Positions 17,467 to 25,747 of a DNA stretch of 64,000 bases are shown here, in pieces. The notes beneath the pieces were generated by a model. That model saw only the letters and a program-made list of their open reading frames with translations. It did no database searches and was not told the origin of the DNA. This stretch comes from JAMQPK01 sp963761975. Its GTDB lineage: Bacteria > Acidobacteriota > Vicinamibacteria > Vicinamibacterales > JAMQPK01. Position 1 is the first letter of the stretch; each line of letters opens with the position of its first letter. Where the stretch lies: assembly GCA_963761975.1 (NCBI GenBank), contig CAVXIR010000002.1, forward strand, positions 1,674,001-1,738,000, in the 5' to 3' direction. Made by a program: the position numbers and the translations under genes.

Positions 17467-17597
17467 ACGCCCGGTCGCGCCTGGCACGGTATCTCTGCGG
17501 TGCGAACTTGGATTGGCGTTGCTGCCGCGAGACTTCTCGATCCGCAGAGGTGCTGTTTTTTCGAAGCGCTCATGCCGATACCTAGCTGCGACGGGCT

Positions 17598-17687
17598 ATG
17601 CATCTCAATGCTGATGACGTGCGCGAACTCGGTGCGGTAATGCTGCGTCTCGTTGACTTGTGCAAGAAAGTCGAAATCTTAATCTGA
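17598..17687 (+). CDS. Possible 29-residue leucine-rich peptide
   Basis: A short open frame starts MHLNADDVRELGAVMLRL and ends KKVEILI. It is predicted as one amphipathic helix with hydrophobic residues spaced like a short coiled coil. It stands alone between the VWA and PagL genes. No ribosome-binding site is clear, so this could be chance or the remnant of a longer gene. Confidence 0.25.
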   Translation: MHLNADDVRELGAVMLRLVDLCKKVEILI

Positions 17688-17703
17688 TAACCTTGTTGCA
17701 CGC

Positions 17704-18294
17704 GTGTTGATTCTTCGGCTGGTCCTGTCGTCCCTCGTCTTGGTCGCTGCCCGTCCGGCGTTTGCGCAGTCTGGCGACGACCCGATGCCGTTCCAGAAAG
17801 GAACAATCGAGGTCAGCGTCATCGGCGGCTCCTCGCTCCCGACTTCACTGTTTCGAGCCAACGGCGATCACCGGTTGACCATGGCGTCGCTCTCGATTGG
17901 GCGGGTTATGGCCGGCAGTGCGGGCAAGGGCAGCCTCGAGCTGCTCGTCGACATCACCCCCTTCATTCAGGTCAACCAACCCGGGTCAGTCAGGGGCTGG
18001 TCGGTGTCGCCGTTGTTCGTGCGCTGGAATTTTCCCGCGATTGGCGCGAGAGGTCCCCGGATTTTCGGGGAAGTCACCGGGAGTCTTCTTTTTACGAATG
18101 CCCCGGTCCCGGTGCGGACGACGACCTTCAATTTCCGGGATGAGGCGGGGTTCGGCGTCCGTTTCGAGGAGAGCCGCGGCCGCGCCTGGCTGGTCGGCTA
18201 CCGCTTCCAGCACATCTCCAACGCCGGGCGGGTCAAGCCCAATCCGGGCGCGAACTTCAATTTCGTCTACGTCGGCGTCAGTTTCCTGCGCTGA
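17704..18294 (+). CDS. Lipid A 3-O-deacylase, PagL-like
   Basis: 196 residues with a signal peptide (LVLSSLVLVAARPAFAQ) and an eight-strand beta-barrel pattern. Near the C-terminus is GYRFQHISNAGRVKPNPG, matching the PagL active-site region with the His-Ser pair, and the chain ends in an aromatic-rich strand (NFVYVGVSFLR) suited to outer-membrane insertion. PagL removes the 3-O acyl chain from lipid A in the outer leaflet. The start is a GTG with no strong ribosome-binding site. The length suits the family. Confidence 0.8.
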   Translation: MLILRLVLSSLVLVAARPAFAQSGDDPMPFQKGTIEVSVIGGSSLPTSLFRANGDHRLTMASLSIGRVMAGSAGKGSLELLVDITPFIQVNQPGSVRGWSVSPLFVRWNFPAIGARGPRIFGEVTGSLLFTNAPVPVRTTTFNFRDEAGFGVRFEESRGRAWLVGYRFQHISNAGRVKPNPGANFNFVYVGVSFLR

Positions 18295-19034
18295 TCAAAA
18301 ACTGTCGGTTCCTCCAAGACACCCGACAAACTTGTCGATAGGGTGATCTGCCTTAAAGCGTGCGTGAAGGTTGGCTCGACGGTTTGACGTCCGGCCGAGT
18401 CTGACGGACGACACGACTAACACGATCTGCGTTATGAAGGAGGTCAATCGTTCACATTCACCTACGTAGTGCCAGGCAGCAGACGAGCTTCGTCTCCACG
18501 GAACCGTTCGTCCTCACGCGAATTGACCCCTTGATCGACACTCCTGTGACCTTCACAGGACAACCGCACACGATTGTAGGCGCCACTCCGGCGAGCACTC
18601 TCGTCCAAGGACCGATACTCTTCGAAATTGGCGGGAAATGAGAGATCCGCCCAGCTTCCCGAACTGGTGGCTGGTGGTATGCCGCTTGCTAAACCGAATG
18701 ACGTGAATAAGAGGCACCCCGATCTTTTCCCTGTTACAGCGCCGACGTGCGCAATTTCCCCGCAAGTGCTGCTACGTTGGAGCCCCGCACGCACTAATAC
18801 CTTCCTTCGACGGGCATCTCTCGGTTCCACTTCGGTCGCATAAAACAGGGAAAGGGTCGGGCTTAGGCCCCGCCTTCGCGCTGCGCGCTTCGGCGCGCAG
18901 GCCCGGCCTTCGGGCCACCGCGGGCAAACCGCTGTCCGGCGGGGCAGGCTGGCTTTTGGTGCGGCCAGCCCTCGCCTAACGATTCGACGTGCCGCGGCCG
19001 ATCTCTCTATAAGAGATGGTCCCCGACCGGCGAC
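18295..19034. other. 740-bp gap with a nested-hairpin element and an orphan frame
   Basis: No complete gene is supported. Positions 18438-18641 are open in one plus frame for 67 codons with protein-like composition but contain no start codon. Positions 18863-18979 hold four nested inverted repeats, described in the findings. The remainder shows nothing I can name. Confidence 0.5.
18863..18979. repeat. Compact element of four inverted repeats
   Basis: Outer arms TTAGGC (18863-18868) and GCCTAA (18974-18979) enclose three hairpins: an 8-bp stem CTGCGCGC with a TTCG loop (18881-18900), GGCCCG/CGGGCC (18900-18916) and GGCTGGC/GCCAGCC (18947-18970). The element could be a structured RNA or a DNA-level folded site. 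Confidence 0.5.
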
Positions 19035-21293
19035 ATGTTTCTTGAGCGTTTCTGGAGTCCCAGTCTCCGGCTTCGCATTCTTGCGCCTGCCGCCCTCGTC
19101 GCTGTTCCGGCAATCGCGCTCCTGCTTTACACCAGCTTCGAGAGACGGCAGCAGGCCGAGGACGCGGTGACGCAGAGCGCCAGCCGGCTCGCGGGTCTGA
19201 AAGCGCTGCAACAGGAGCGCCTCGTCGAGAATACCCGCCAGCTGCTGGTCGCCGCCTCGAATAGCCTTGACGTGCGCGAAGGCGACAGCGAGACCTGTTC
19301 GGCCTACTTGCGGCTGATCGTTCCTCAGTTCGGCGGTACCTATACGAACCTGGGCATTCTCGACTCGAAAGGCACACTCATCTGCAGCGGCGTGACAGCC
19401 GTATCAGTATCCCTCGCCGATCGTCCCTATTTTCAGCGCGCGCTCGCCGAAAAACAGTTCATTGTCGGGGATTACATCGTCGGAAGGCAGACCGGCCGGG
19501 CGGCGTTGCCACTTGCGTACCCGATTGTGGGTCCTGCGGGTGATGTGTTGAGAGTGGCATTTGCGACGATTGACCTCGAGCGTTTGACCGCGAGCCTGGC
19601 CAGCGAGAATTGGCCCGCAGATGCCGAAGTCCTGATCACCGACCGTACTCATACGGTCATCGCGATGTATCCGAACGGTCAGAGCGTGGTCGGGCGATCG
19701 CTCGAAAACGGCCCTGTCACACGAAGAATCGGCGCCGAGCTGCGGGGCACGTTCGACTTCGACGAACGCGGCATGGCCGAAGCCATTGCCTTCGAGCGGG
19801 TCCGTCCCTTCGAATCGGGATTGATGGTACGAGTGCAGATTCGAAAGGGCCACGCAAGGGCGGCGGCCACCTGGGCGATGTATCAGAACCTCGTGGCGTT
19901 CTGCCTGGTCGCGTTCATCGTGCTCGTCGGCGTGAAGGCGGCGTCCGACCGCCTGATGCTGCAGCCGATCGCGAAGCTGACCCGGGCGAGCCGGAGGCTC
20001 GCGGCCGGGGATCTTGGCGCTCGAGTGGCGTCCAGCACGACCATTCCGGAACTGCACGAACTCGGCAAGGGATTCGATGCCATAGCTGCTGTTCTCGAAG
20101 ACCGCGAAGCGGCCCGTCTGCGCGTCGAGATGGAGCGCAAAGATCTCGAGCAGCAGTACCACCAGGCGCAGAAAATGGACGCTGTCGGGCGGCTCGCAGG
20201 CGGCATCGCCCACGATTTCAACAACATGCTGACGGCGATTCTGGGATATTGCGAGCTGCTGCTCGACGATCCGGCCATCAAGGAGAGTCACCGTGCCGAC
20301 ATCCACGAGATCGAGCGGGCCGGCAAGACCGCGGCGCAGCTGACGCGTCAGTTGCTTGCGTTCAGCCGGCGCGAAATCGTCGATCCGGCGATTCTCGATG
20401 TCAACGAGATCGTCGGTGGCATGGACAACATGCTGCATCGGCTCGTTGGCGAACACATCAACATGAAGACGACGCTCGCGCCGAGCCTCGACCCGGTCAA
20501 GGCAGACCGCGGACACGTCGAGCAGGTCATCTTGAATCTCGTCGTGAATGCGCGCGACGCGATGCCTGACGGCGGCCTCATGTCGATTGAAACGGCAAAC
20601 GTGCATCTGACCGAGGGTGTGACAAGCGCGTATCTGACCGCGCCGCCCGGTCACTACGTGATGCTTGCGGTGAAGGACACAGGCAGCGGGATGGCGAACG
20701 AGGTACTCGAGCACCTCTTCGAACCGTTCTTCACGACCAAGCGCACCGGGAAGGGCACCGGCCTCGGGCTCGCGACCATCTACGGCATCGTCAAGCAGAA
20801 CAACGGCGGCATCGCCGTCGAAAGCAGCGTGGCCGGCGGCAGCGCGTTCAGGATCTACTTCCCGATCTGCGACGAGCGCGCATCGGCTCCTATACCGCAG
20901 CCGATGCCTGCACAACCATCGGCGGACGCTACGGGGACGATTCTGATTGTCGAAGACGATCCCGGCATTCGCGAGCTCAGCTCGAAGATCTTGAGACGTC
21001 GTGGATACAACGTGCTCTTGGCGAACGGCGGAGAAGAGGCCCGGCAGATCTGCGAGCGCCACGAGGGGGTCATCGATGTTCTGCTCAGCGACGTCGTGAT
21101 GCCCGGCATGAATGGTCCGAACGTTGCCGTCATGCTGACGAAGATGCGGCCGTCCATGAAGGTTGTGTTCATGTCCGGGTACACAGACGATGCGATTGTG
21201 CGTCACGGCGTGATGGAGCGCGACGTGCCGTTTCTGCAAAAACCGTTCACGCCCGAGCGATTGGCCAACAAGATCGTCGAAGTGCTAGGATAG
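19035..21293 (+). CDS. Hybrid sensor histidine kinase with sensory periplasmic domain and receiver
   Basis: 752 residues. A transmembrane helix near 13-32, a periplasmic region of about 250 residues that resembles a double Cache sensor (GTYTNLGILDSKG, LADRPYFQRAL), a second helix near 283-305, then HAMP (QPIAKLTRASRRLAAGDLG), HisKA with phospho-acceptor His in GGIAHDFNNMLT near residue 396, HATPase with NARDAMPDGG and GKGTGLGLAT, and a C-terminal receiver domain with Asp in LLSDVVMPGM near 684. Cache domains bind small ligands such as organic acids, so it probably senses an extracellular solute. It lacks a neighbouring regulator gene, so the output partner is unknown. Confidence 0.93.
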   Translation: MFLERFWSPSLRLRILAPAALVAVPAIALLLYTSFERRQQAEDAVTQSASRLAGLKALQQERLVENTRQLLVAASNSLDVREGDSETCSAYLRLIVPQFGGTYTNLGILDSKGTLICSGVTAVSVSLADRPYFQRALAEKQFIVGDYIVGRQTGRAALPLAYPIVGPAGDVLRVAFATIDLERLTASLASENWPADAEVLITDRTHTVIAMYPNGQSVVGRSLENGPVTRRIGAELRGTFDFDERGMAEAIAFERVRPFESGLMVRVQIRKGHARAAATWAMYQNLVAFCLVAFIVLVGVKAASDRLMLQPIAKLTRASRRLAAGDLGARVASSTTIPELHELGKGFDAIAAVLEDREAARLRVEMERKDLEQQYHQAQKMDAVGRLAGGIAHDFNNMLTAILGYCELLLDDPAIKESHRADIHEIERAGKTAAQLTRQLLAFSRREIVDPAILDVNEIVGGMDNMLHRLVGEHINMKTTLAPSLDPVKADRGHVEQVILNLVVNARDAMPDGGLMSIETANVHLTEGVTSAYLTAPPGHYVMLAVKDTGSGMANEVLEHLFEPFFTTKRTGKGTGLGLATIYGIVKQNNGGIAVESSVAGGSAFRIYFPICDERASAPIPQPMPAQPSADATGTILIVEDDPGIRELSSKILRRRGYNVLLANGGEEARQICERHEGVIDVLLSDVVMPGMNGPNVAVMLTKMRPSMKVVFMSGYTDDAIVRHGVMERDVPFLQKPFTPERLANKIVEVLG

Positions 21294-21390
21294 GCCCTCA
21301 TTTTTCAACAGAAGCTCAAAGGTCGGAAGAACGAGTTTTCTTCTGATCTTCTATCCTTCTGTGTTGATCCACTGCGCAAAGGAGTTGATC

Positions 21391-22287
21391 GTGTCGAGCA
21401 AAATCGGATTCATCGGCCTCGGAATCATGGGCAGACCCATGGTGAAAAATCTGCTCAAAGCCGGCCATCAGGTGACCGCGTACGACATCGTGCCGGCCGG
21501 CCTGGACGACGTGGTTGCCGCCGGCGCGCAGAAAGGCTCGTCGCCGAAGGATGTGGCCGGCAAGACCGACATCGTCATCACGATGGTGCCGGACGGGCCG
21601 GAAGTGGAACAGGCGGTGCTCGGACCCAACGGCGTGATCGAAGGCGTCAAGAAAGGTGCCGTCGTGATCGACATGAGTTCGATCAGCCCGATGGTGGCAC
21701 AGAAAGTCGGTGCTGCCCTCGAGGCGAAGGGCGTGGACTTTCTCGACGCACCAGTCAGCGGCGGCGAGCCGAAAGCCATTGATGGCACGCTTGCCATCAT
21801 GGTCGGCGGCAAGAAGGAAGTCTTCGACAAGATGGAGCCCATTCTGAAGACGATGGGGGCGACCGTGACGCTGACGGGCAAAGTGGGCGCCGGCAACGTG
21901 ACGAAGCTGGCCAATCAGATCATGGTGGCCGTCAACATTGCTGCGATGAGCGAAGCGCTCGCGCTGGCGACCAAGGCAGGGCTCGATCCTGAAGTCGTCT
22001 TCAATGCGGTGAAGGCCGGTCTCGCCGGAAGCACCGTGCTGAACGTAAAAGCACCGATGGTCTACTCGCGCAACTTCAAGCCCGGCTTCCGCATCCGGCT
22101 GCACCAGAAGGATCTGCGCAACGCGCTGCTTGCCGCCGAGGCGCTGAAGGTCTCGCTGCCTCTCACGAGCACCGTGCAGAACATGCTGATCGACTTGATG
22201 AACAACGGGAAGGGTGACCTCGATCACTCGGCGATCGTGCAGGTGATTGAGCAGGCTTCTAACGTCGAAGTCAAAAAGCCTTCGTAA
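21391..22287 (+). CDS. garR: 2-hydroxy-3-oxopropionate (tartronate semialdehyde) reductase
   Basis: 298 residues from the GTG at 21391, chosen because AAAGGAG lies about nine bases upstream; the open frame extends ten codons further. The Rossmann motif GFIGLGIMGRPM opens the protein, DAPVSGGEPKAIDGTL near residue 120 is the substrate loop and GNVTKLANQIMVAVN near 168 contains the catalytic Lys of the beta-hydroxyacid dehydrogenase family. It reduces tartronate semialdehyde to glycerate with NAD(P)H, a step that follows glyoxylate carboligase. The glycolate oxidase genes a few kilobases downstream fit the same two-carbon pathway, although glyoxylate carboligase itself is not in the window. A close paralogue, 3-hydroxyisobutyrate dehydrogenase, cannot be excluded. 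Confidence 0.88.
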   Translation: MSSKIGFIGLGIMGRPMVKNLLKAGHQVTAYDIVPAGLDDVVAAGAQKGSSPKDVAGKTDIVITMVPDGPEVEQAVLGPNGVIEGVKKGAVVIDMSSISPMVAQKVGAALEAKGVDFLDAPVSGGEPKAIDGTLAIMVGGKKEVFDKMEPILKTMGATVTLTGKVGAGNVTKLANQIMVAVNIAAMSEALALATKAGLDPEVVFNAVKAGLAGSTVLNVKAPMVYSRNFKPGFRIRLHQKDLRNALLAAEALKVSLPLTSTVQNMLIDLMNNGKGDLDHSAIVQVIEQASNVEVKKPS

Positions 22288-22341
22288 CCATCAGGGATTT
22301 AGGATCTGGGAGTAGGGATTCGGGAGTCGTTAGATGCGCTC

Positions 22342-22776
22342 GTGGCTGCCTTTAACAGGGGCAGCCTCGATGTGCCCGCCAACCTGTTCACGCCTCGCAC
22401 AACCTTCTCTTTGAACGGCCGATCCTACGAGTCCATTCTAAGCGGGTCGGAGGAGCGCAGTAGGGGCCCCGCGACAAATGATGATCCGCTGATTCGTCTG
22501 CTCGCTCGTGGAGTTGCCGGCTACCGAACGGCGGCGAAGGCGCTGCAGTATGCGCTGCAGCGCCCCCTGATCGTGGTCGATTCGGTGTCTGAGCCCGACA
22601 CCTCAGGATTGCGTATGGCGTCGATTCGCGTGGAGGGGGAGCTGCGCGATTCGAGAGAACCATTTGCCACCGTAGCGACCCTGCGGATCTGGCACACACA
22701 CGGCGAACTGACGTCGGTCGATGTGGGCTGCGCCGAACACGATCTGGCGCGGATCGCGGCAAGCCGGCTGGCCTAG
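22342..22776 (+). CDS. Hypothetical protein, 144 residues
   Basis: Starts at a GTG; the frame remains open upstream through LDAL without another start codon, so the N-terminus is uncertain. It is rich in strands with a central helix (LIRLLARGVAGYRTAAKAL) and ends with a beta-sheet region (TLRIWHTHGELTSVDVG). No family is recognised. Codon use resembles neighbouring genes. It follows garR by 55 bases and may be co-transcribed. Confidence 0.5.
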   Translation: MAAFNRGSLDVPANLFTPRTTFSLNGRSYESILSGSEERSRGPATNDDPLIRLLARGVAGYRTAAKALQYALQRPLIVVDSVSEPDTSGLRMASIRVEGELRDSREPFATVATLRIWHTHGELTSVDVGCAEHDLARIAASRLA

Positions 22777-22844
22777 CAAAGCGCGTTGAAGTGCGTCACG
22801 TTCCCACACAGCAGAGATAACGCGGCCCGCACACGTTTCGAACA

Positions 22845-22925
22845 AGCTAGGAACCCCGAACCCTCTGAACCCGAACCCTTTGGAACCAGAACCTTTGGAA
22901 CCGGAACCCTCGGAACCCGGAACCT
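22845..22925. repeat. Tandem GGAACC/CTTTGGAACC words
   Basis: Several copies of GAACCCTCTGAACCCGAACC-like words lie at the shared 3' end of two convergent genes. Only one orientation is visible here. Confidence 0.7.
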
Positions 22926-22926
22926 G

Positions 22927-23418
22927 TTAGCGCGCCATGTCGGCGATGAAACACCCCACGGCCTGGGTCCGTGAGGGGATCGCCGGCTTACCCGCGAGAA
23001 GCGCGGTCAACGCGTTGCTCAGGTCGTGCTGGCCTGCGACCGGCCGCTCTCGTCCGAGTTCGACGAAACGGTCATCGATGCGGCCGAGATACACGAGGCG
23101 GTCAGTTTTGTCGAAAACGGCGGCCTCGGGTGTGATCGTCGCGCCCGCGACTTTCACCAGTTGATGGTCAGGATCGCGTTCGGCGATTGGGGGGTATGCG
23201 TACGTGCGGACGTGAGCCTGGATCGCCACCGGTGTGTCGAGGCGATTGGGGTATACGAGCCGGAAACGCACGCCCTGTAGGGTGAACTGTTCGTACAGCC
23301 GCTTGATCTCGGGTGCATACCGGTTCGAGACAGGACAGTCGGTGCTGAGGAAGATCAGAACTGTAAGGGCGAGAGTGCCGATCACGGCGTCCTCCGTCGC
23401 TGACATAGTGTCGCGCAT
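22927..23418 (-). CDS. Thioredoxin-fold (redoxin) domain protein
   Basis: 163 residues. An N-terminal hydrophobic strand leads into FLSTDCPVSNRYAPEIKRL, the peroxidatic-type Cys loop seen in the redoxin proteins of Acidobacteria and Planctomycetes, in which CxxC is replaced by CPVS. ATITPEAAVFDK near residue 93 includes the cis-Pro equivalent, and the tail has QAVGCFIAD, typical of this group. The enzyme probably handles thiols or peroxides; the partner is unknown. The start could be Met 5. It is convergent with the 22342-22776 gene. Confidence 0.75.
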   Translation of the reverse strand: MRDTMSATEDAVIGTLALTVLIFLSTDCPVSNRYAPEIKRLYEQFTLQGVRFRLVYPNRLDTPVAIQAHVRTYAYPPIAERDPDHQLVKVAGATITPEAAVFDKTDRLVYLGRIDDRFVELGRERPVAGQHDLSNALTALLAGKPAIPSRTQAVGCFIADMAR

Positions 23419-23534
23419 GGGGAACGCTGCGTCCAGTCACGGATTGGTTTTCTCCCGAATTTTGCTATGTTTGGCATGGTACAGCCGTTGCTCATGGGCT
23501 CTTATGCGGCGACTGCATTCGGAGGCTCCTACCA

Positions 23535-24338
23535 GTGCGTCATAAAACGCTTCTCATGGTCGTCTGTGCGACCGTCATCTCCGTGTTCGCAACTGTTCCC
23601 GCCGGTGCCCAGAGACATCATGGCGGCGGCCGCCACCACGTCACCGCGGTTCGACATTCTCCGCTTTTGTGGGGCGGTGGCTTCTCCGGTGGTGGGTTCT
23701 ACCATCCCTATTATCTCGGCTTCGGTCAGTGGTATCCCTATCCGTATCCGGTCTTTGGTTTCCCGCCGGGCGGCCCCCTTCCGGATCACGTGGTGTCGGT
23801 GCGTCTCCAGGTGTCGCCTCGCGCGGCGCTGGTCTTTGTGGACGGCTACGCGGCGGGAAGCGTCGATGATTACGATGGGGTGTTCCAGCGGCTGCGTCTC
23901 ATACCGGGTCCGCACGAGATCGTGATCTACCATGCGGGGCATCGAACGCTGCGGCAGAACGTGTACTACAACCCGGGATCGACCCACACGATTCGTCACA
24001 CCCTCGATGCGCTCGCACCCGGAGAAACGCCCGACCCGCAGCCCATTCCCCGTCCGATGCCACCGGCGCCCGGTATGTTGCCGCCGCAAGGCGGACCTCC
24101 TGTCTATCAGGCGTCGCAAACCGGTACGCTGGCGCTGCGCGTGCAACCAGCCGACGCGACGGTGCTCGTCGACGGCGAGCCGTGGAAAGGTCCAGCCACG
24201 CCGGATCGGCTGGTGATTCAACTCGCGGAAGGATCACATCGTGTGCGCATCGAGAAGCCAGGATTTCAGTCTTTCGTCGTCGACGTCGAGATACGCCCCG
24301 GCGAAACCACAAGCTTCAACGTGAGCCTCGTTCAATAA
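23535..24338 (+). CDS. Secreted PEGA-domain protein
   Basis: 267 residues: signal peptide (LLMVVCATVISVFATVPAGA), a His/Gly/Tyr/Pro-rich linker, a first strand domain (VSVRLQVSPRAALVFVDGYAAG), a Pro-rich linker and a C-terminal PEGA domain (TLALRVQPADATVLVDGEPW, then EGSHRVRIEKPGFQSF). PEGA domains are small beta-sandwiches found in surface-associated proteins. The function is unknown. The start is a GTG. It ends 58 bases before the palindromic glcF promoter. Confidence 0.8.
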   Translation: MRHKTLLMVVCATVISVFATVPAGAQRHHGGGRHHVTAVRHSPLLWGGGFSGGGFYHPYYLGFGQWYPYPYPVFGFPPGGPLPDHVVSVRLQVSPRAALVFVDGYAAGSVDDYDGVFQRLRLIPGPHEIVIYHAGHRTLRQNVYYNPGSTHTIRHTLDALAPGETPDPQPIPRPMPPAPGMLPPQGGPPVYQASQTGTLALRVQPADATVLVDGEPWKGPATPDRLVIQLAEGSHRVRIEKPGFQSFVVDVEIRPGETTSFNVSLVQ

Positions 24339-24368
24339 CGCAATCGACATCCGGCGGAATGTGGATCG

Positions 24369-24398
24369 ACAAGTGGTGGAATATAATCCACCACTTGT
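24369..24398. promoter_or_regulatory. Perfect 12-bp palindrome, candidate operator of the glc operon
   Basis: Arms ACAAGTGGTGGA and TCCACCACTTGT are exact inverse complements with a six-base spacer (ATATAA). The inner TGGT/ACCA elements suit GntR/FadR-type regulators such as GlcC, whose sites share TGGT-N-ACCA. The -10 box sits in the centre, so binding would block transcription. No regulator gene is in the window. Confidence 0.7.
24382..24387 (+). promoter_or_regulatory. TATAAT -10 box inside the glc palindrome
   Basis: A perfect -10 box lies inside the operator and ends nine bases before the GTG at 24397. The transcript would be leaderless or nearly so, and there is no ribosome-binding site between the two. 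Confidence 0.55.
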
Positions 24399-25686
24399 GA
24401 GTTCGAGTCCTCAGCGTCTGCACACCCGAGACCTCCTCGACGATTGCGTTCACTGCGGTTTCTGTCTGCCGACATGCCCGACGTATCTGCTGTGGGGGCT
24501 GGAGACGGACTCGCCGCGAGGGCGGATTCACCTGATGAAGCTGCGTCGTGACGGCCGCGAAACCGGCACCGAGAGCTTCGTCCGGCACATCGACACCTGC
24601 CTCGGCTGTATGGCGTGCGTCACGTCGTGCCCGTCGGGTGTGCAGTATGACTCGCTCCTCGAAGCCGCGCGGCCTCAGGTCGAGCGCGATGCGAACCGCG
24701 GCTTCGGCGACCGGCTGTTCCGGCGTCTGATCTTTGCAATGTTTCCCCACCCGGTACGGCTTCGCGTGCTGGCCTGGCCGCTTGGTCTTTATCAGAAGTT
24801 CGGACTGCAACGGTTCGTCCATCAATCGGGCCTTCTGAAGCTCCTTCCTCAGCGGCTTCAATCGATGGAGCGCCTGCTGCCTCCGATCGCGTTTGGCACG
24901 CGCGCGCTGCCGTCCCGAATTCCCGCACAGGGCCAGCCGCGCAAGCGCGTCGGCCTCTTGCTTGGCTGCGTGCAGCGCGTGTTTTTCGCCAACGTGAACG
25001 AAGCCACGGCCCGTGTGCTCGCCGCCGAAGGCTGCGAGGTCGTGATTCCTCAGACGCAGCAGTGCTGCGGCGCGCTGGCCGAGCACGCCGGCGAAGAAAA
25101 GGCTGCGATGGACGCGGCAAGGCGCCTCATCGACGCGTTTGACAAAGCCGATGTTGAGACGATCGTCATCAACGCGGCCGGCTGCGGGTCTGCCATGAAG
25201 CGCTACGGGCATCTGCTCCGCAACGATCCGGCCTACGTCGATCGTGCCAAGGCGTTTGCCGCGCGCTGCAAGGACATTTCAGAAGTGCTCGCGGACCTCG
25301 AGCCGCGTGCGCCCCGAGGTGCTGTGCCGTTGAAGGCGGCATATCACGACGCCTGCCATCTTCAACATGCGCAGGGGGTGCGCGCCCAGCCGCGGCGCGT
25401 GCTGCAGACCATACCGGGCGTCGAAGTGCGCGAGATCGGCGAGTCGGAAATCTGCTGCGGGTCGGCCGGCATCTACAACCTGCTCGAACCCGAGGCGGCA
25501 ACTCAACTGCGCGATCGCAAAGTGCAGAACATCCTGAAGACCGACGCGCAGGCGATCATCTCGAGCAATCCGGGGTGCCTGCTGCAGATCGCCACCGGTC
25601 TGGAAGCCGCGGGCCGTCCTCTGCGCATCATGCATCTCGTCGAGGTGCTCGACCAGTCGATACGCGAAGGCCAACGATCACACTAG
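24397..25686 (+). CDS. glcF: Glycolate oxidase iron-sulfur subunit GlcF
   Basis: 429 residues from GTG 24397, preferred because the palindrome and -10 box lie just before it; the frame is open to 24361. Two ferredoxin-type clusters are clear: CVHCGFCLPTCP near residue 17 and CLGCMACVTSCP near 68. The C-terminal half has two CCG (cysteine-rich) domains, with QQCCGALAEHAG and EICCGSAGIYN. GlcF passes electrons from the flavin subunits GlcD/GlcE during oxidation of glycolate to glyoxylate at the inner membrane. Downstream genes are DUF2182, DUF1326 and glcE; glcD is on the opposite strand. Confidence 0.93.
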   Translation: MSSSPQRLHTRDLLDDCVHCGFCLPTCPTYLLWGLETDSPRGRIHLMKLRRDGRETGTESFVRHIDTCLGCMACVTSCPSGVQYDSLLEAARPQVERDANRGFGDRLFRRLIFAMFPHPVRLRVLAWPLGLYQKFGLQRFVHQSGLLKLLPQRLQSMERLLPPIAFGTRALPSRIPAQGQPRKRVGLLLGCVQRVFFANVNEATARVLAAEGCEVVIPQTQQCCGALAEHAGEEKAAMDAARRLIDAFDKADVETIVINAAGCGSAMKRYGHLLRNDPAYVDRAKAFAARCKDISEVLADLEPRAPRGAVPLKAAYHDACHLQHAQGVRAQPRRVLQTIPGVEVREIGESEICCGSAGIYNLLEPEAATQLRDRKVQNILKTDAQAIISSNPGCLLQIATGLEAAGRPLRIMHLVEVLDQSIREGQRSH

Positions 25687-25747
25687 GTGCGTTGGGTGCG
25701 ATAGGCTTGTCGCGCCGTAGCGATGAGCAAGAAGGGCGCGAAGGCGG

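Noticed and set aside
18863..18979. Integron attC site
   Set aside because: The outer pair reads TTAGGC...GCCTAA, opposite to the attC order (GCCTAAC...GTTAGGC), and there is no integrase or cassette array.
18462..19211. Minus-strand open frame of 249 codons
   Set aside because: It overlaps the start of the histidine kinase and has no motif; the composition is Arg/Ser-rich, as in shadow frames.
19404..21239. Minus-strand open frame of 611 codons inside the kinase
   Set aside because: Antisense of a GC-rich kinase gene; His/Arg-rich and without motifs.
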